DNA of 64,000 bases from Incurvaria masculella. Lineage: Eukaryota; Arthropoda; Insecta; Lepidoptera; Incurvariidae. Location of the stretch: NCBI GenBank assembly GCA_946894095.1, contig OX335660.1, forward strand, positions 6,577,001 to 6,641,000, read 5' to 3'. The notes beneath the pieces are model-generated. The model was not told the origin of the DNA, ran no database searches, and saw only the letters and a program-made list of their open reading frames with translations. Made by a program: the position numbers and the translations under genes. This document shows positions 36,201 to 44,215 of this stretch, in pieces. Numbering within the stretch: the first letter of the stretch is position 1; every line of letters starts with the position of its first letter.

Positions 36201-39200
36201 GGTTCGCTTAAGGTGGCCCAACCCGCTCATCTCCCCATACAAAAGGGGAAAGAAGATCACGCCTTTATTTCTTGTCAGAGATCCAAAATTTTACTCAAAA
36301 TTGCTTTATTTGATTGAACTAGATGTCTGATGACCATTGGCATTGTAAAATTGTGTTTGGTTTCCAAGTTACAACGTCCGAAAGTTCGGATTTTTCGCGC
36401 GTTTTATACAATAACTTTGGAGGTGGATTACGCAATGATAAAGTAAGAACATCTTAAAAAGATTAGTCATCAGACATAGCTTATTTAATCAAGATTTATA
36501 ATCTATTTGGTTTTTGTTAGATTTTTTACTACAGCGGTCGTGGTTTACTTTTAGCTATAAGTCGTTTTGAAATTAAAATTTTCGTAAATCTTACCAAATC
36601 ATACACTATGCACATTGTCTTTTTTGTGGACAGGTTGCATCTTCCTCATCACGAAACCTGTCTCATTCTTAGAAACAGAGAAGGTCCCAGAGCGCAACAG
36701 CACGGTTTTGTACCGTGCCCGCGAATTAGTTGAGGCCGCCGGGTTGGGCCACCTTAAGAATTCGAGACGCGCAACATCGAATGTTATTTGCACTAAATGA
36801 CGTCCCTGTGCAGTTCTTACGCGTCGTTGGAACTAGGGAACATCAGCGGTGAGCGAATTAGCAAGCGAACTGACTGGCCAGCGCTACCGTCAGTGTATGG
36901 TTCATCACTATTATACGCGGCTACGCTGCCGCTATACGGATGCGTTTCGCTCGCCACTCCTGTAATTCCTTATTCGCTTAGGGGAGGCACGCTGCGTATT
37001 TTTAAGCCGCGTGCAGCGGACGCGCGGTGCTAGTACTCGGAATCGGCGGATAATTCGGGCCCGAATTCCGCGCGTTTATTGCGAGCGGCGCGCGCGGCGC
37101 GGCGGCGGGGCGGTGGCGGGAGGCCGATAGCCGCGGGAGACGCGTCGGATCCGCTGACGCGACTCGTAAACATTCGGCGCGTTCCGATGGCGCTGCCAAT
37201 TGCGGGGTTTGCTCCGTTTTGATGCAGATGGATAAAATATGGGACAGTAAATTGAAGTGTCATTTGGTAGCATTTTAATAGTTACGATATTTACGGTTTT
37301 AACAATTATTACAGGTTTAACAATTTTCATTTGCGCCTATTACATGAATAATTTAGTTGAGAACACTGATCACTCCATGTGTCTGACAGCTGTAACTCCC
37401 CATAATTACCAGGTGGCAAATTCAATCCCGCCCGGGTTGGGCCCTCGCATTGAGCCCAAGAGGGTCTAATCGAATCATCAATGAAAATTGTCCGTCCTAT
37501 CAATCCAGTTCAATGTAGCCTGTTCCTATATCGGCACATATTGTCCATGTGTTCAAAGTAGGCGTGTATTACATTAACCACGACAAACTGGTAACCCTAC
37601 CATGGTAAATGAACTCGCCGTGTGAACAGGCAAGTAAGATATTAAATGTGACGTTTAGTTGCATTTCGAACATGCTAACAGTCAAATGACGTGTGATTCG
37701 GCGATGTGCCGACTTATACAATTTATAAGTCAGATTTCATCCTGTTCACCCGGCGAGTTAAACGCACACAAACCATTGAAGCCCCCCAATTGCACAAAAA
37801 GTATTATCTAGGACGTAGGTATACGCGTATAGACGGTTGAAGTCGAGTTCCCAGCGCATACAGCCGCTATCGGCTCGCCATCTTTGTTTACGCCGTCGCG
37901 GGCGCGAACCGCAAATATTTTTACATTCCTTCCGCACCGCGCCGATTCCACTCGACACCATTCCCCGCTAGGTATTTCTAGACTCGACCGTCGCACCGAT
38001 ACTTCCGCGCACACTTCACGCGGGCCTTCAAGACTCCGTAGGAACAGCACAAAACCGATAGGACCGGAAGGCCCGCTCCCGTAACGCGCGAAACAGACTC
38101 ACGCACACAGACGCGGGAGTACAAGCGACGATCACAGAACAACTCGCACTGCATTCCGAAATGCGTATATTGCGGAGAATTCACAACGTACGCGTACACG
38201 ACCGTTCCGAATTGCTTATGTTCACTCCCGTGAACGTCATTTTGACACTACTGACGGGGGGGGGGTGACTCTCGACCGCACACACCGATTGTACAAAGCG
38301 CTACGGTTGAGAGCATGTGTGCCGTGTACGCTGTGTCAAATGGATGTCATCGAGCTGTCATCAAGCGTGATTATCTGTAGTTCTCTGATCGTGTGAACTT
38401 ATATTCTGAAATAACGAAGACTTTTCGCCGTTTGTTAGTCTAGTTAGACAATTCTCAGCCTGGAATAACCACTCTCGAGACTAACCAAGGCATTTTCGAG
38501 GTAGTTAGGTTAGGCTCTGACACATATGTCTGCTCAAACTCGTTCCGATTTTATATCGTGCGATTGTAGGGAAAAACGCCAGTCGATCGGTTTGCCGTAA
38601 ACGCCAATTTAGTTGACAACTGGGACTACATGCTCAGGGCAGCTGCAAAGCCATCGCCGACCTACGACGGATGCCATAAAAGAGTGAAGGCCCTGAGGAG
38701 TGGGCGCAGACATGGGCTTGTCATCGGCGACAAGACATAACTACCTGACCTAGCCTACACAGACGAGTCTGTCGCCTTCCCGAGCGAAGGACATTAACCT
38801 AAAGAATCTCCTTGGACGCTCGCCAAACGGCGGCCGCCCCCTCGCATTCCGCTGGCTTCGTTTTTAATATCGCATTATGAATTTGATCACGTTTATGCGC
38901 AATATGATTGATTGTGGGAAGGAATTTCTAGATTTACGGTTTTTCTTTTGTTAAGAGCGGTTCAGGACGATATCGACCTTTTCACCTCTAAGCCTGCTTC
39001 CATAAAAAACAAATACATTCAAGCTTTTCTCCAGATTTAGGCTGCTGCTTACATTTTTTTTTTTTGTGTAATTCACATTGTCCAAATTTTGTCTGCTTTA
39101 ACTGTTTAACTGTTTGATTATAATTTCTGCTACTAACCTAATATGTTAATTTTGTGCTTCATGTTTGATCGTGCAGCTGTTATTCTCACTTTTTTATTAT

Positions 39201-40186
39201 TTGTTTCTTCCAACTGTATGAGATAACTAATGTATTTTCTTTCGTTTATACTAGATCGTGCTACTGTAATTCTCACGTTTTTATTTTATGTTTCTTCCAG
39301 CTGTGTGAGCTCGTAATTGGTGTTATTTTCATTTATATTATTTTTCTATTGTTGTGTAAATGCACTGTGAGCTCGCCTTAATAAATAAATAAATAAATAA
39401 ATAAATATGGCGTACGCCAGGCCATCACCTGATAGGCCCCGACGACGCCTAGTGGCTTTTGACGGACAGAGCGTTCTTAAATAAATTATCGTTTGTTAAA
39501 ATAAAGTTATCAAGTTATGAAAAGGAATCAAGCAATTTCAATAATAGCTTGCTGAAGTTACTTTTTAGTAACTTCAACAAAACATCAAGGAACGTAAAAG
39601 GAAGGAGTTGCTTTAAAATCAGTTAAGATAAAAGTAAGAAAGTTACGTTAAAAGAAGGAAAGTTCCGTTAAAAAGCAAGATAATTACGTAAAAATATAAA
39701 ATGTTACGTTAAAGATAAGAAATTTACGTTAACAAGACAGTTACGTAAGAAAGTATGATAATTTCGTTAAAAAGTAAGAAAAGTACGTTGAAAAGTAAGA
39801 CAGTCTCGTTAAAAAGCAAGAAAGTTACGTCAAAAAGAAAGAAAGTTACGTTAAAAGGAAAGAAAGTTACGTTAAAAGGAAATAAAGTTACGTTAAAAGG
39901 AAATAAAGTTACGTTAAAAGGAAAGAAAGTTACGTTAAAAGGAAATAAAGTTACGTTAAAAGGAAAGAAAGTTACGTTAAAAGGAAATAAAGTTACGTTA
40001 AAAAGGAAGAAAGTTACATTAAAAGAAAAGGAGCAAGGTCGAAGGGGAGGGACGCAAGGACTCACGGCTGGTGCGCGAGGCGCTGCGCGACGCCGCCAGC
40101 GTGGTGAGCGCCGTGTTGAGGTGCTTGTACTCGTCCTGCGCGAGGCACAGCCGCTGCTTCTTCACGTCGTACATCTCCTTCTTCGC
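21063..40186 (-). CDS. kibra: kibra (WWC family), 16 exons, 5' part missing
   Basis: Kibra is a cortical scaffold of the Hippo pathway. With Merlin and Expanded it promotes Warts activation and so restrains Yorkie (known for the family). Joining the 16 exons listed separately gives 3162 nt without a stop until TGA at 21063-21065. Every junction is GT/AG and every phase matches. Diagnostic blocks resembling vertebrate KIBRA occur in the right order: YDVKKQRLCLAQDEY, GEKEKADLMNSLAKLKDDL, SLSPRSSLSSASPP, SAAVSDESVAGDSGVFEA, a C2 domain at about residues 524-650 of the visible part, TIKRSQTFSPQPQ, RLNRSESDSS, RTSLDLALDLKAQ and EKMAFFTRNR. The protein ends in valine (GVQV), like the PDZ-type end of the human protein. 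The two WW domains expected at the N-terminus are absent from the window, so the gene is 5' incomplete or starts elsewhere in this isoform. Introns are AT-rich and contain many transposons, while exons are strongly GC-rich. Confidence 0.95.
22038..22286 (-). CDS. kibra: kibra exon o (with Gly-Gly-Ala-Thr repeats)
   Basis: 249 nt, acceptor tttccag, donor gtgagt, phases 2 to 2. VASWVAEDESLRRLV and LLQRTCREIYRLRRTRQG match human LPQWLREDERFRLLL and AAKDVHRLRGQS. Between them is a GGAT tetrapeptide repeated about four times, encoded by a 12-bp tandem repeat at about 22145-22205. It replaces a Gln/Lys-rich helix segment in human KIBRA. Confidence 0.93.
23140..23301 (-). CDS. kibra: kibra exon n (C-terminal coiled coil)
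   Basis: 162 nt, acceptor tcgacag, donor gtaacc, phases 2 to 2. PRTSLDLALDLKAQHRRLAD and LRDEITSLSQLKK match human IRTSLDLELDLQATRTWHSQ and its following helix. The first 20 residues are Gly/Ala/Arg-rich and unlike the human protein. Confidence 0.93.
23555..23722 (+). mobile_element. (CCGT)n interspersed element, 5'-truncated
   Basis: Right half only, with a short acgg tract and the terminal gggtacggaaccct. In kibra intron n-m, just upstream of the truncated LINE. Confidence 0.75.
23831..24556 (+). mobile_element. 5'-truncated CR1/Jockey-like LINE copy in a kibra intron
   Basis: From GITINFDLKWEPHITQIVKK onward, about 195 residues align with the C-terminus of the ORF2 at 11814-14609 (for example QIWQPYFAKDIQQLERVQRR and IGDLIEIYKIL). 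The frame is open to TAA at 24424-24426. A short 3' UTR shares the GACGCATCAGC motif with the complete copy and ends in A/T-rich repeats. It sits antisense to kibra between exons n and m. Confidence 0.85.
24993..25115 (-). CDS. kibra: kibra exon m (RLNRSESDSS)
   Basis: 123 nt, acceptor cattgcag, donor gtaacg, phases 2 to 2. RLNRSESDSSMAQYARRL and FDRSVRERRSL match human RLNRSDSDSS and NSLERRSVRMK, continuing exon l directly. Confidence 0.94.
25653..25763 (-). CDS. kibra: kibra exon l (IKRSQTFSP)
   Basis: 111 nt, acceptor tccacag, donor gtacaa, phases 2 to 2. LATIKRSQTFSPQPQG and HYIC match human STIIRSKTFSPGPQSQYVC, in the region reported to contact atypical PKC. Confidence 0.94.
26077..26225 (-). 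CDS. kibra: kibra exon k (Glu-rich, KETNTE motif)
   Basis: 149 nt, acceptor tctacag, donor gtctgt, phases 0 to 2. The Glu-rich stretch VEEDPFEEYIPEDYIPEEEE is followed by AEKETNTECNFCPEGRQLHR. The KETNTE motif matches human DKETNTETP after the Glu-rich region. Confidence 0.92.
26359..26450 (-). CDS. kibra: kibra exon j (short, acidic)
   Basis: 92 nt, acceptor gcacag, donor gtgagc, phases 1 to 0. It encodes 31 residues including NNSASDDEEQRESLNQ. It is assigned by splice sites, matching phases and acidic composition. The segment lies in the poorly conserved acidic region after C2. Confidence 0.85.
26741..27245. repeat. Minisatellite in kibra intron j-i
   Basis: Diverged units of about 60 bp (ctcaccccgtgtctgtcaat core). 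Alternating tactcctcag and tactttcctc variants suggest a dimer of about 118 bp. Open plus frames across it come from the repeat. The tract ends 36 bp from the exon i donor. Confidence 0.8.
27180..27236. repeat. Perfect 21-bp inverted repeat
   Basis: Arms 27180-27200 and 27216-27236 with a 15-bp spacer, at the end of the intron j-i minisatellite. It would form a stable stem in the pre-mRNA. Confidence 0.85.
27282..27462 (-). CDS. kibra: kibra exon i (C2 domain end)
   Basis: 181 nt, acceptor tcccacag, donor gtaggt, phases 0 to 1. GCAQVSLADF and VSQKWYNVLSFRYM correspond to human GGAQISLAEV and TRWYNLLSYKYL, the last C2 strands. A Ser/Thr-rich tail (DESSDDSTVISSQTSTLTRN) follows. Confidence 0.94.
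27915..28157. mobile_element. Long-inverted-repeat MITE in kibra intron
   Basis: Arms pair across gcgtagccatgtattagtga / ttgtcaataaaatatggtta and agtagcgccagtcggtttgc / gcaaactgactggctggcgc. In the kibra i-h intron. A larger relative is at 36009-36985. Confidence 0.65.
28387..28579 (-). CDS. kibra: kibra exon h (C2 domain, middle)
   Basis: 193 nt, acceptor cgcgcag, donor gtgagc, phases 2 to 0. It encodes YVKGALVLGG, VFRCAPATWGGGALAWGETV and LQLNVACARRDDDCL, matching the order of C2 strands in the family. It is extremely GC-rich, which makes all three minus frames look open. Only this frame joins exons g and i. Confidence 0.9.
28612..28872. repeat. 42-bp minisatellite in kibra intron h-g
   Basis: About six diverged units with core gagagtcctctctaatc and gtgtcggattac. 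It begins about 30 bp from the exon h acceptor. Confidence 0.8.
29535..29652 (-). CDS. kibra: kibra exon g (C2 domain, first strands)
   Basis: 118 nt, acceptor ttgttgcag, donor gtaagt, phases 1 to 2. It encodes AQIEIKLRYSQEDGTLHIGI followed by QRARNLHALFVDIGTK. This corresponds to the start of the KIBRA C2 domain (human IQIALKYDEKNKQFAILI and following). Confidence 0.92.
29870..30732. repeat. cagtctcctaa minisatellite in kibra intron g-f, split by a LINE
   Basis: Short units (acagtctcctaacgg) at 29870-30010 continue at 30541-30732, where a 41-bp unit (ends aataaacaacaagttaa) is repeated three times. The LINE end at 30035-30540 separates the parts. The tract ends 20 bp from the exon f donor. 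Confidence 0.82.
30035..30540 (+). mobile_element. 5'-truncated LINE 3' end with poly(A)
   Basis: A short C-terminal frame (NVPRFNARRCNFVPFNIGKS and on to SQ-stop at 30268-30271) resembles the end of a non-LTR ORF2. It is followed by about 250 bp of A/T-rich 3' UTR, AATAAA and an A18 tail (about 30522-30540). The copy interrupts a cagtctcctaa-type minisatellite in the kibra g-f intron, and GACAGTC occurs on both sides. Confidence 0.6.
30753..30962 (-). CDS. kibra: kibra exon f (SAAVSDESVAGDSGV exon)
   Basis: 210 nt, acceptor ctcccgcag, donor gtaact, phases 1 to 1. A Pro-rich start (LSPISETPPPSPSPAAG) leads into SAAVSDESVAGDSGVFEA, an almost invariant KIBRA motif just N-terminal to the C2 domain. 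A tandem-repeat tract ends about 20 bp from the donor. Confidence 0.94.
31516..31618 (-). CDS. kibra: kibra exon e (short basic/acidic helix)
   Basis: 103 nt, acceptor atattgcag, donor gtaact, phases 0 to 1. It encodes IERQRRQQKELEEKLAEMRI and a short Gly-rich tail. I recognise it by position and matching phase rather than by a strong human match, so it may be an insect-specific or alternatively used exon. Confidence 0.85.
32040..32154 (-). CDS. kibra: kibra exon d (Ser/Pro linker)
   Basis: 115 nt, acceptor gattgcag, donor gtacag, phases 2 to 0. It encodes SLSPRSSLSSASPPPPPAYTQ-like sequence, nearly the same as the SLSPRSSLSSPSPP block of human KIBRA. Confidence 0.92.
32936..33784 (-). CDS. 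kibra: kibra exon c (large central coiled-coil exon)
   Basis: 849 nt, acceptor atatgcag, donor gtcagt, phases 2 to 2. This is the largest exon and the least ambiguous match. It contains EAQAIMTELKNIQKSL, SGEKEKADLMNSLAKLKDDL, a heptad-rich region with RLRLHEEKQLLLQQLKDALQ, then a Ser-rich SSSLGSLSTASSKGSLSSGL stretch ending in SFTDIYG. The open frame runs past the donor to about 32815, but that tail is intronic. Confidence 0.95.
34090..34485 (-). pseudogene. Broken Jockey-like RT fragment in a kibra intron
   Basis: The minus strand reads EIRKAFEHVNHTILCKK, GVHGDLFRWLSSYLSYKSQL, VPFGVPQGSHLGPLLFIIF, and after a frameshift near 34150 the catalytic YADDLKVFREIRS. This is the RT palm region of a second LINE family, truncated on both sides. 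It lies in sense orientation between kibra exons c and b. Confidence 0.8.
34610..34781 (-). CDS. kibra: kibra exon b
   Basis: 172 nt, acceptor cgcttgcag, donor gtgagt, phases 1 to 2. The codon spanning the junction with exon a gives Leu, producing SRTSLCSS, the familiar KIBRA junction motif. The rest, with SRHDPSLLRSDVAAARGRV, aligns with the human SKYDPEILKAEI segment that begins the next helical region. GC content is very high in a 5 kb AT-rich surround. Confidence 0.93.
34945..35484 (-). mobile_element. TTAA MITE family 1, copy 5
   Basis: About 540 bp, inverted, in the kibra a-b intron. Both TTAA sites and both terminal repeats are recognisable. Confidence 0.9.
35555..35825 (-). mobile_element. 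(CCGT)n interspersed element
   Basis: Inverted copy in kibra intron a-b, ending gcgactcgcacttggccag. Confidence 0.75.
36009..36985. mobile_element. Long-inverted-repeat MITE with a nested TTAA MITE
   Basis: Left arm cgtatggcggcaacgtagcc and right arm ggctacgctgccgctatacg enclose copy 6 of the TTAA family. About 40 bp around gtcagttcgcttacg is duplicated at 36075-36095 and 36170-36200. Confidence 0.65.
36208..36757 (+). mobile_element. TTAA MITE family 1, copy 6, nested in a fold-back element
   Basis: Full-length copy in the kibra a-b intron. It interrupts the long-inverted-repeat element at 36009-36985: sequence before it (cgtattcgagacggttcgc) and after it (gaattcgagacgcgcaacat) continues that element. 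It carries AATAAA in kibra sense. Confidence 0.9.
37000..37215. promoter_or_regulatory. CpG-rich island in kibra intron a-b
   Basis: Repeat-free GC-rich DNA (ggataattcgggcccgaatt, gcgtttattgcgagcggcgc) at the edge of the 36009-36985 element. Candidate intronic enhancer. No exon signal. Confidence 0.35.
37800..38220. other. GC-rich unique segment in kibra intron a-b
   Basis: Unique DNA with overlapping short frames on both strands and no supported splice sites. Candidate regulatory sequence. Confidence 0.3.
38576..38637. mobile_element. hAT-like MITE terminal fragment
   Basis: cgccagtcgatcggtttgcc to gactacatgctcag, the outermost 60 bp of one end only. Confidence 0.6.
38930..39408 (+). mobile_element. 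LINE 3' end with AAAT tail
   Basis: A short frame (LRAVQDDIDLFTSKPASIKN and on to a stop near 39042) looks like an ORF2 C-terminus. An A/T-rich 3' UTR contains two diverged copies of a roughly 90-bp segment (cgtgcagctgttattctcac / cgtgctactgtaattctcac) and ends in TAAA units at 39378-39408. Confidence 0.5.
39560..40030. repeat. 21-bp minisatellite in kibra intron next to exon a
   Basis: Core aaagttacgttaaaaggaaa, near-perfect from 39840 to 40015 and increasingly diverged before that. The 21-bp period keeps a spurious Lys-rich frame open. It ends about 40 bp from the exon a donor. Confidence 0.85.
40066..40186 (-). CDS. kibra: kibra exon a (first exon seen, coiled coil)
   Basis: Acceptor ttgttgcag and donor gtgagt flank a 121-nt exon that enters in phase 0 and leaves in phase 1. 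It encodes AKKEMYDVKKQRLCLAQDEY followed by about 20 residues rich in Ser, Ala and Thr. This matches the end of the KIBRA N-terminal coiled coil just after the WW domains. A 21-bp minisatellite ends about 40 bp beyond the donor. Because the exon enters in phase 0, it could receive either an off-window WW exon or the exon at 45227-45691. Confidence 0.93.
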
Positions 40187-40884
40187 CTGCAACAACCGGA
40201 GAAGGGCGGACGTTGCACAAGATGCATATACATTCACACAGTTTTAAGCGTCGCCGTATAGTCTAGGAGGTTGCGACAAAAATGGTAACGATAACGTAAA
40301 TGACTGAAACTGGGTAATAAAGACCAAACATCTATAGCTAAATGTGTCAGTTTGCCTGCGCCAAGTGGTTGCGTTGCAAAGATATGGCGCCTGAAAAAGT
40401 AGATATGGTGAAAATATATATATGTCTATATAATATGGCTGCAAATAACGAAGCATAAAAGTATGCGTACATAATCCGCTTATAGTAATACCAAAACTGA
40501 ACAAATCTTTGGTTGCATTTTGTAGTTATAGGTGATTTAGGTTACAGATATAACTTGAGGTATGTTATGGTATTTAATTAAAAAACCGACTGGCTATTGT
40601 TGTATAATTAATAGTTATCAATATTTCTAGACAATCAGTATATTCATCAGCAGGTACATACCAACATCAATTTTATATAGCCAATCTAGATAACGCAACT
40701 TGGCGTAGGCAGACCCACATATTTAGGCATCAGAGGGTTAGTATCTAACATATGAACCCAGATTCAGCCATTTACCTTATCGTGACCGAAAATGTCGTGA
40801 CCTCCCGGAATAGTAGCAACTCCTCTGACAAGTTATCTGACGCGCCCAGTCGAGAAAAATGGGCAAGGAGCGGCGAATTCATAG

Positions 40885-41075
40885 AATGGGGGCGGATTTT
40901 GGGTCCGTCGACAGTGTATGGGTGCTTTCCCTGCCAGTTTCGCGTTGAGCGATTTTAGAAAGAGGACCTCAGACGGCGCGCAAATTACTTTGAGGACAGT
41001 ACTATGCAGCTCCGAAGATCATTCTCCATTGTAGATAGGATAAAACACAGAGAGAGCTTACATCCCTTCGATGTT
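40885..41075 (+). repeat. Unexpanded relative of the 108-bp array
   Basis: tccgtcgacagtgtatgggt, cgcgttgagcgattttagaa, tatgcagctccgaagatcat and agcttacatcccttcgatg match, in order, the 59030-59170 entry to the array. Only one diverged unit is present here. Confidence 0.6.
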
Positions 41076-42179
41076 GCAGGTTACACGGTCCTATATTATG
41101 ACATCATGTCCACGCCTTTTCATTCTTAGTATACGACGAATATGCGACGAAGACGCGTGTAACTCATCACAGTTGGCATATTTTGCTTTTTTAGCCTAAC
41201 CTAATATTCGCTCAGGGTTCCCTGTGGTCATATTTTTGAAGCACACGCATGGGAGCCTATTGCCCTTTGCTAAACCCTAACACCAACGATATAGTGGGTT
41301 TCCTCACGATATTTCCCTAAACTGTAAACATTCGTGCTGATCACATTTGCTGTGCTCTTTAAATACTTTTGTGTGCTCATTAAAAAGGTTTCAAAACGCC
41401 ACGTATATATTTTCCCATAGAACTTCTCTTCGTTGATCGGTTGCACAAAAATATCTCACAATCCGATGTTTAGCCAATACGGTCTTAAACCATTACGCGC
41501 TCACCTTGCCTAGGGACATGTGTTTGAGCATAGCAAAGACCCGGAGTATCCTTGACCCATACAAGATAAAAGCCTTCGTCCAACAGACGACGGCACGGCG
41601 ATGTTTATCTTTGGCAGGCACCTGCGTTTCGGCAAATGTCCTGCATAATTTTAAAACCACCTGCCCGCATCGAACCGCTCCTTTTGTACGTTTTTGAGAT
41701 GGAAATGTCAGACTTATTTGATGTGCCTACATACAAAATGTGAGCAATGTTGAAGAAAAAATCAAAGGACCTTTTATTGCAATATTTCAAAAATTCTAAA
41801 CTGAACTTGTATGTTTTGTCTCGCCTTTAAAGAAACTTTTGTGGTGTTAATACATTTACAGATCTGCCATTGAAGTAATTTAACATTACTTTTACAATAT
41901 GCCCTCCTCCCCTTCACAAACAGAAAACTTAATAATATAAAAGCTAACAACGATAAAGCTGATATAACTAAATAATTATTAGAATCATAATTCACGGAAA
42001 TAATAACCGTCTGGATGCAGAAAGAGTATAATACGTCACTTCCGGACTCAGGTTTCGATTGTCAGGTGGACTAGGCACGGCTTCAGGTTTAAATGTCTTT
42101 AGTGGTGAGGGAGACGAGAGTTCTGATGTGCGAATAGAGATAATACTACTGGCCTCTTTCTCACTTCTGACACAATGAT

Positions 42180-42395
42180 GTGTGCATTTATTTATTTATC
42201 TTCCATTGAGGCCATTTGAATACAACATATTTCATCAGAGTTTGAAGACAATAAAGGAAACAAATAACAAATGTAATCAGCTACTACTGCTGAACTAGAG
42301 CCAGGATTAATAACATCACATTCCGTTTTATTGCCACGCTAGAAATATCCTTCTTGAGGAAATAAACGTTTATTCTATTCTATTCTATTCTATAA
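42180..42395 (+). mobile_element. LINE 3' remnant with ATTCT tail
   Basis: Noncoding DNA ending in aaataaacgtttattc and repeated ATTCT units, the same type of tail as the complete LINE at 11681. No coding part remains. Confidence 0.45.
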
Positions 42396-42479
42396 GGATC
42401 ACAAACGCTCATCGAAATAAGTCATCTGAAATCCCAAAGTGCCAAATGTAAATAACGCTGCTACAAACAATCTATTAAC

Positions 42480-42800
42480 AAACTCAGCATTTCCATGACG
42501 TGACCTGCTCAAAATTATCCTCATTCAAGACGTATTCCCCGATTACATGGAAACCACTGATCTCACAGTCTATCTCCCCTCGGAAATGCGAATGCTGAAC
42601 TTTTATCGCGCTCGCCTCTACAAAAATACAGTCGAGCTCGTCAGCGACGTGGTATTCGGACGAGCCACGAAATATCCGAGTATGCGGCCGGACTGGTTCC
42701 ACTCCGCCGTAAAATACGCTAGACATGAAATCTGACGACGAGATTGCGAGATAGCGACCGGCCACGCAACAAAAAGGCTCCGGAGGAATTCCAGATAACA
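42480..42800. other. GC-moderate unique segment, open on both strands
   Basis: The minus frame (105 codons, including RGSSEYHVADELDCIFVEAS) and the plus frame (METTDLTVYLPSEMRMLNFY and on) both read like protein. Neither has a family I know, nor splice sites that join it to kibra. It could be an exon of an unknown gene or conserved noncoding DNA. Confidence 0.3.
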
Positions 42801-43339
42801 ACGGCTATGAATAAATTATCAAACAAATGTTACTCGCTGTTGGAAAGAATTTAAGACTCATTAAGAAGTAGAGTTTTATTATGAATGCTTCGAACGTAGA
42901 TAAAAATACTACGCACTCAAAATGATAGACGGCCACGAGTGTTTTTATTGATATTAGCGAGACTGAAGATGTCGGGGAGATAAAAAAGTTTGATATTGTC
43001 AGAAGATTTATTCTTGTAGGAGCAATACCTGGGTAACCTGTTTGTAAGGTGATTTGTGTCCAACACTGCGGGTTCACTCTTGGCCTCTCTCAATGGAACT
43101 GTTGGTCTAATTGCCTACTAGTTTTAAGCCCAATGCGATAGGAAATACGTTAATATATACGGCCCATTGGATAAATAAAATAAGAAATACCTAAGCATAC
43201 CTATACCCCGCTAACGGCAGCACACAAATAAGGCACCAACATTACCAAGGACCTGATGCATTCCATACATTTAGGCCGCGTAAGACCTGAATGCTCGCGG
43301 CAGAAGCAGGACACAATTAGACAGATTAAACTTCTCAAT

Positions 43340-43695
43340 CTGAGTGGGCAGTCTGAGTTCTCACCTAAATTGGCGTTTACGGCAAACCGATCGACTGGCG
43401 TTTTCAAATATATGGAGAAATTGAAAAGCGCGCGCAGTGGGCGTTAAGCGAACTAACATTTGCGAGTGCGAGTTTGATTTGACAGCTTACTCAACGTCGC
43501 CGTAAATACGTCGACGTTGCGGTTTACGTCCACTCCGCGTTTTCATACAAATCGGAAGTCCGAGTTTGACTTTGAAAGCTTGAAGAAGTAAAACCACAGA
43601 ATATCTAGTAAAAACTCGTATGGATTTGACGTTTTTACGGAACTTCGAAGTTACGTTAACGCCAATTTAGGTGAGAACTGAGACTACCGGCTCAG
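43340..43695. mobile_element. hAT-like MITE, full copy
   Basis: Ends are CTGAG/CAGAG-type and are followed by long inverted repeats (gttctcacctaaattggcg and its complement, about 32 bp). The interior is GC-moderate and noncoding. The CAGAG start suggests hAT, but I could not see a clear 8-bp target duplication. Confidence 0.75.
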
Positions 43696-43873
43696 ACATA
43701 TTTAAGCCTATCGTGAAGGCAACGGAAATTTAAGATTTGAAAATTTTAAGAAATGATTTCTTTGTCCATTGGCCAAGGCACAATTTATACGGCGACTGCC
43801 ATTAAACTAGCGAAATCGTCTTCCAGGCCCTAACGGTTCCCTACCCCTACATTTGTCAGATATTCATCATTTT

Positions 43874-44215
43874 TAGGGTTCCGTACTCAAAGGGTGAAAA
43901 CGGAACCCTATTACTAAGCCTCCGCTGTCCGTCCGTCCGTCCGTCCGTCCGTCCGTCCGTCCGTCCGTCCGTCCGTCCGTCTGTCCGTCTGTCACAGGGC
44001 TGTATCTCATGAACCGTAATAGGTAGGCAGCTGAAATTTTCACAGAATGTGTATTAATTTTGCCGCTATAACAAAAAATAGGTAACATTTTAAAATAATA
44101 AGAATTAAAGGGGGGACCCCCTTTAATTCTTTAATACAAAAAACGTGATTTTTTTGTGTTAAACCTTGTTCGATGGTACGGAACCCTTCGTGTGCGAGCC
44201 CGACTCGCACTTGTT
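43874..44215 (-). mobile_element. (CCGT)n interspersed element, longest microsatellite
   Basis: Full inverted copy with about 15 CCGT units at 43925-43990, the longest tract of the family here. Confidence 0.8.

Noticed and set aside
39755..40261. Lys-rich 168-codon frame
   Set aside because: Produced by the 21-bp minisatellite, whose period is a multiple of 3, and then runs antisense over kibra exon a.
42480..42800. kibra exon
   Set aside because: No similarity to any KIBRA segment, and no acceptor/donor pair fits the phases of exon a.
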